A stretch of DNA of 15,343 nt, from NCBI GenBank assembly GCA_017881765.1, contig JADGQN010000065.1, positions 1 through 15,343 on the forward strand, given 5' to 3'. A program made the translations under genes and the position numbers. The notes under the pieces are model-generated. The model ran no database searches. It was not told where the DNA came from and saw nothing but the letters and a program-made list of their open reading frames with translations. The DNA comes from Syntrophobacterales bacterium (GTDB lineage Bacteria > Desulfobacterota > Syntrophorhabdia > Syntrophorhabdales > WCHB1-27). Shown piece after piece: positions 12,375 through 15,343 of the stretch (within the stretch, counting starts at the first letter, position 1; each line of letters opens with the position of its first letter).

Positions 12375-13592
12375 TCAGGTCGCCGTTTCCGCCGTCTTGA
12401 CATCGACAAGAGTGCGGATCTCCTTTACGCGAAGGGCCTCCTCTCGGAGGATGGCCATGAGATCATCCTCAGAGATGCGCTTCTCGCGGTCGGCCCGCGC
12501 CTTGAAGAGTAGGGTGATCCGATCGAGTTCTTGAGCGGTAAGCGCATAACCCAATTTCTTCAGCCGTTCTTTGATCGCGTGACGGCCGGAGTGTTTTCCG
12601 AGGGTAAGACGGGACGCCGGGATACCGACTGATTGAGGAGTCATGATCTCGTACGTCGTCTTTTCCTTGATCAGACCATCCTGGTGGATGCCTGACTCGT
12701 GTGCAAACGCATTGGCGCCGACTACCGCTTTGTTGGGCTGGACGGGGATCCCTGTAATCCGGCTCACGAGACACGATGTCTCGTAGATATGCTCCGTCCT
12801 GATGCCTGTTCGCAGAGCGAAGAAGTCCTTACGCGTCTGGAGAGCCATGACGACCTCTTCCAGGGCGGCATTCCCCGCCCTCTCCCCGATACCGTTAATA
12901 GTGCACTTTACCTGCCTGGCGCCGTTTCTGAGCGCTGCAAGGGAATTCGCGGTTGCCAGACCGAGATCATCGTGGCAATGCACCGAGAGCACCGCCTGAT
13001 CCATGCCGCTCACATTCTTCATGAGGTAGGCGATTAGCGCGCCGAATTCGTCAGGCACGGCGTACCCAACCGTATCGGCTACGTTAATCGTGGTCGCTCC
13101 GGCAGCGAGAGCCGCTTCCAGAATGTCGCGGAGGAACTCTCTGTCCGTCCTGGTCGCATCCATCGCGGAAAATTCCACATTATCAGTATAAGTGCAAGCA
13201 CGGACGACCGCCGCATACGCCTGGGCGAGGACCTCAACCCTGCTCTTCTTGAGCTGGTGTTTCAGGTGGATATCGGAAGACGAGATGAAGAGATGAATGC
13301 GGGGGCGGGCCGCCTTTTTCAGCGCGGCCCATGCCCGGTCGATATCCGGCGCAATTGCGCGTGCTATAGCGGCAATCTCGGTTCCGCGTATTTCTTCCGC
13401 GATCAGTCGAACTGATTTGAAGTCCCCGTCGGAAGCAACGGGAAAGCCCGCCTCGATCACATCGACCCCCAACTTCTCCAGCTGCCTCGCTATGAGGAGC
13501 TTCTCTGCGGGTGTCATACTTGCTCCGGGTGACTGCTCGCCATCTCTCAAGGTAGTGTCGAAAACGCAGATCCTTTGCTCATCGGCTGCCAT
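12375..13592 (-). CDS. leuA: 2-isopropylmalate synthase family protein lacking the regulatory domain (LeuA-like; NifV-type role possible)
   Basis: The 405-residue protein is a DRE-TIM acyltransferase that adds acetyl-CoA to a 2-oxo acid. FDTTLRDGEQ (11-20) and HCHDDLGLA (205-213), with Asp12, His205, His207 and Asn241, form the metal site. EAGFPVASDGDF and the HESGIHQDG motif (298-306) are of LeuA type rather than classical NifV (which has a GIPAMG-like segment). It ends after the linker subdomains and lacks the roughly 110-residue C-terminal leucine-sensing domain, so leucine feedback is unlikely. I chose ATG 13592 because GGAGG lies 6 nt upstream. This start overlaps the transporter gene by 14 nt, which suggests coupled translation. 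Co-location with a molybdate transporter and Shethna-type ferredoxin raises homocitrate synthase (FeMo-cofactor supply) as an alternative. Sequence favours isopropylmalate synthase chemistry. Confidence 0.8.
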   Translation of the reverse strand: MAADEQRICVFDTTLRDGEQSPGASMTPAEKLLIARQLEKLGVDVIEAGFPVASDGDFKSVRLIAEEIRGTEIAAIARAIAPDIDRAWAALKKAARPRIHLFISSSDIHLKHQLKKSRVEVLAQAYAAVVRACTYTDNVEFSAMDATRTDREFLRDILEAALAAGATTINVADTVGYAVPDEFGALIAYLMKNVSGMDQAVLSVHCHDDLGLATANSLAALRNGARQVKCTINGIGERAGNAALEEVVMALQTRKDFFALRTGIRTEHIYETSCLVSRITGIPVQPNKAVVGANAFAHESGIHQDGLIKEKTTYEIMTPQSVGIPASRLTLGKHSGRHAIKERLKKLGYALTAQELDRITLLFKARADREKRISEDDLMAILREEALRVKEIRTLVDVKTAETAT

Positions 13593-14808
13593 ATCGAACC
13601 TCCGCTTCACGTGTGAAAGTATGCCTGTACAATTGGGCAAGGTGCATGGGGTCGGCAAGTGTGATAATCTTTCCCTTCTGGAAATAATGGAGTGCAGTGC
13701 CGCCGGCCATGCCTATCAGGTAGCCGTAGGGAAGCCCCACAGCCGCAAGAGCGACAAGCACGACGATCACGAACTCGTTTTTCGCCGGCGCCATGTCCCT
13801 TACGAGGTTAAGGAGCGCAAGCCCCTCGAAGAGAAGGATCACGCCGAGTACGGGCTTGGGAAACAAGACCGCAGCGCCGTTCACGTTGCCTCCCAGCCAC
13901 AACCCCATCACCACGTAGAGCAATCCGTAAATGACAATCGACCCTCCCGTCCTTGCCCCGAACCCGTAATGGCCTGCGAGCCCGCCGGAACCGTGGCAGA
14001 CCGGTACGCCGCCGAAGAACGGACATATGATGTTCATCAGCGAATAGGTAAAGCCGATCTTACGCACCGGCACGTCTTTCTCCGGGAAATAATCCTTGAT
14101 GATCCGGCTCGACGCGTATATGGAGTTGCCGAGCGAAAGAGGAATCTGGGGAAGGGCCAGCACGCAGAACCCTGTAATGACGCTGCCGAGTGAGGGCATG
14201 CGAAACGCGGGAAGTCTCAGGGCGGCCGCCCCCGCAAAGAGCGACGGGTGATAGTTGACCAGCAGCCCATATATTGCTCCCAGCGCTATCACGGGCAGCG
14301 CCGGAGGAAAGCGCCTGTTGCCCATTAAAGCGAAAACGGCAATAAAGGCGATCCCTGCAATCATGTACCCCATCGGACCGCTTGACGGGATATACTCCTT
14401 CAGGGCAAGAAGGGACAACTGCAGCCCGAGACCCATCTGGACACCCCTTATCACCGCGACGGGTATGAGCCGGGCGAGCCGATCGATCACCCCTGTTATC
14501 GTCAAGAGGAGCATAACGATACCGATGGCAAGACCTCCACCGTAAAGCAGGTCCCCACCAAGCTTCTGGGTGATGACGAGAAGGGCCACCGCCTTCAACG
14601 GCTGCACGGGCATCGGGATTCCATAGATCAGGGCGGTCGCGATCTGCATGGCGCCGAACACCATGAAAACACCGCCCCCGTCGATACCGGAAGCCAAAAT
14701 CATGCCCAGTATCAGGGGAAGGTCGGTCCCTATATCGCCGAAGGCCCCCGACAGTTCGTTACGGTCGATGCGCACTTGTCCTCGTATGAAATCGACTATT
14801 CTCTTCAT
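13579..14808 (-). CDS. MOT1-family molybdate (molybdate/sulfate) transporter
   Basis: The 409-residue membrane protein has about ten hydrophobic segments and both signatures of the MOT1 group (SulP-related molybdate transporters): NELSGAFGDIGTDLPLILG near residues 18-36, and GGVPVCHGSGGLAGHYGFGA in the second half. MOT1 proteins take up molybdate with high affinity in plants and algae, and bacterial members are annotated as molybdate or sulfate permeases. There is no STAS domain, unlike true SulP sulfate permeases. ATG follows GGGAGGCAGAC. The last codons contain the ribosome site of the LeuA-family gene, and 77 nt separate it from the ferredoxin gene. Molybdenum would serve formate dehydrogenase, other molybdoenzymes or nitrogenase. 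The neighbours favour nitrogenase but do not prove it. Confidence 0.85.
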   Translation of the reverse strand: MKRIVDFIRGQVRIDRNELSGAFGDIGTDLPLILGMILASGIDGGGVFMVFGAMQIATALIYGIPMPVQPLKAVALLVITQKLGGDLLYGGGLAIGIVMLLLTITGVIDRLARLIPVAVIRGVQMGLGLQLSLLALKEYIPSSGPMGYMIAGIAFIAVFALMGNRRFPPALPVIALGAIYGLLVNYHPSLFAGAAALRLPAFRMPSLGSVITGFCVLALPQIPLSLGNSIYASSRIIKDYFPEKDVPVRKIGFTYSLMNIICPFFGGVPVCHGSGGLAGHYGFGARTGGSIVIYGLLYVVMGLWLGGNVNGAAVLFPKPVLGVILLFEGLALLNLVRDMAPAKNEFVIVVLVALAAVGLPYGYLIGMAGGTALHYFQKGKIITLADPMHLAQLYRHTFTREAEVRYGSR

Positions 14809-14885
14809 GTCTGCCTCCCGTCTCTCACTCCACCTATAAAAGGCCCTATTTGCCGGGGAAGGCGGTCCTTTGCCCGTCCGGGGCG

Positions 14886-15194
14886 TCAGCCTACCACGTA
14901 CCCCGTTGCAGCCTTTCCTTCTTCCAACGCGTCGATGATCTCGTCTATCGCCCCTTCTGTCTCAACGCGGCCGTACCACCAGTTCTCCGGGTAGACGACC
15001 ATGGCGGGGCCCTCATCACACAACTTCAGACATCCGGTGCTCGATACGGTAACATCCGCCATTCCCCGGTCGGACAGTTCCTGCTCAAGATACTGAAGCA
15101 GGCCCATCGAGTTCTTCTTATTGCAGACCCCCTGGGGACCGCCCGCAGCCCGGAAACTTCCGCATACAAAAATGTGATGCTTTGGTTTTTTCAT
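14886..15194 (-). CDS. [2Fe-2S] ferredoxin, thioredoxin-fold (Shethna/Clostridium pasteurianum type)
   Basis: This 102-residue ferredoxin closely recalls the C. pasteurianum [2Fe-2S] ferredoxin, with the shared start PKHHIFVC. Cluster ligands are Cys11, Cys24, Cys55 and Cys59. The extra, non-ligand Cys14 of the clostridial protein is Phe here. GCLKLCDEGPAMVVYPE and WWYG are family signatures. The fold is that of NuoE and the thioredoxin-like ferredoxins. The clostridial and Azotobacter relatives are linked to nitrogenase, so a role in nitrogen fixation is plausible. I chose ATG 15194 because GAGGAGGAAACATA precedes it. The frame opens to 15284 but that part does not match the family. It is the first gene of the visible run, and no convincing promoter appears in the 149 nt upstream, though GTACACGTGCAC at 15310-15321 is a near-palindrome. 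Confidence 0.92.
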   Translation of the reverse strand: MKKPKHHIFVCGSFRAAGGPQGVCNKKNSMGLLQYLEQELSDRGMADVTVSSTGCLKLCDEGPAMVVYPENWWYGRVETEGAIDEIIDALEEGKAATGYVVG

Positions 15195-15343
15195 TATGTT
15201 TCCTCCTCTCTTAAATCTCGGCACTGTCAAACCCTCTCCCCTTGGGGGCATAAGCGCTAACTTAATTTGGTGGTGAGACAGCATGTTTTTTCCAAAGATT
15301 CGGTTTGCCGTACACGTGCACGAGGCGACTCTCGTAACTTCGT

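Noticed and set aside
15281..15294. Possible sigma-54 promoter before the ferredoxin gene (GG and GC pair)
   Set aside because: The GG-to-GC spacing is 9 nt rather than 10, and the flanking bases do not fit the consensus.
1..15343. CRISPR arrays, tRNA or rRNA genes, insertion sequences
   Set aside because: I found no regular spacer-repeat array, no cloverleaf or rRNA signature, and no transposase-like frame.

Overview
The window carries eleven protein genes (ten complete, one cut by the left edge), all on the minus strand. They read from position 15343 down to 1 and concern nitrogen assimilation, one-carbon metabolism and low-potential electron transfer. The content suggests an anaerobic bacterium of the former Deltaproteobacteria (Syntrophobacterales/Syntrophorhabdales/sulfate-reducer type): split archaeal-type glutamate synthase proteins with built-in Fe-S domains, MetV+MetF, an MvhD-type protein, a Shethna-type [2Fe-2S] ferredoxin, a MOT1 molybdate transporter and Amt/P-II. 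This assignment is inferred from gene content, not from any marker gene.

Region A (15194-12375): [2Fe-2S] ferredoxin, MOT1-type molybdate transporter, and a short LeuA-family synthase whose start codon overlaps the transporter's end. Ferredoxin and molybdate uptake recall nitrogenase neighbourhoods, although no nif structural gene lies in the window.

Region B (12374-9114): two ammonium channel genes (amtB) and a P-II protein gene 10 nt behind the second. Each amtB is preceded by a structured leader with a TACAC-N6-GTGTA hairpin, one or two intrinsic terminators and alternative pairings able to disrupt them. This looks like transcription attenuation of ammonium uptake. P-II has Glu at the position of the usual uridylylated Tyr51.

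Region C (9113-8059): a spacer with two hairpins, then a class I glutamine amidotransferase-like protein.

Region D (8028-1): a near-consensus sigma-70 promoter followed by MvhD-like protein, MetV, MetF, an FMN-lacking glutamate-synthase paralogue, an intact FMN/Fe-S glutamate synthase protein, and a GATase2+GXGXG protein whose C-terminus lies beyond the window. A strong terminator-like hairpin lies within the first codons of the mvhD reading frame. Two spacers in this operon hold palindromic repeats. Reduced electron carrier linked to MetVF/MvhD could feed the Fe-S centres of the glutamate synthase module, but that coupling is inference.

The most interesting signals are the paired amtB leaders, the promoter/terminator arrangement at mvhD, the glutamate synthase-MetVF-MvhD gene fusion of pathways, and the degenerate FMN paralogue.
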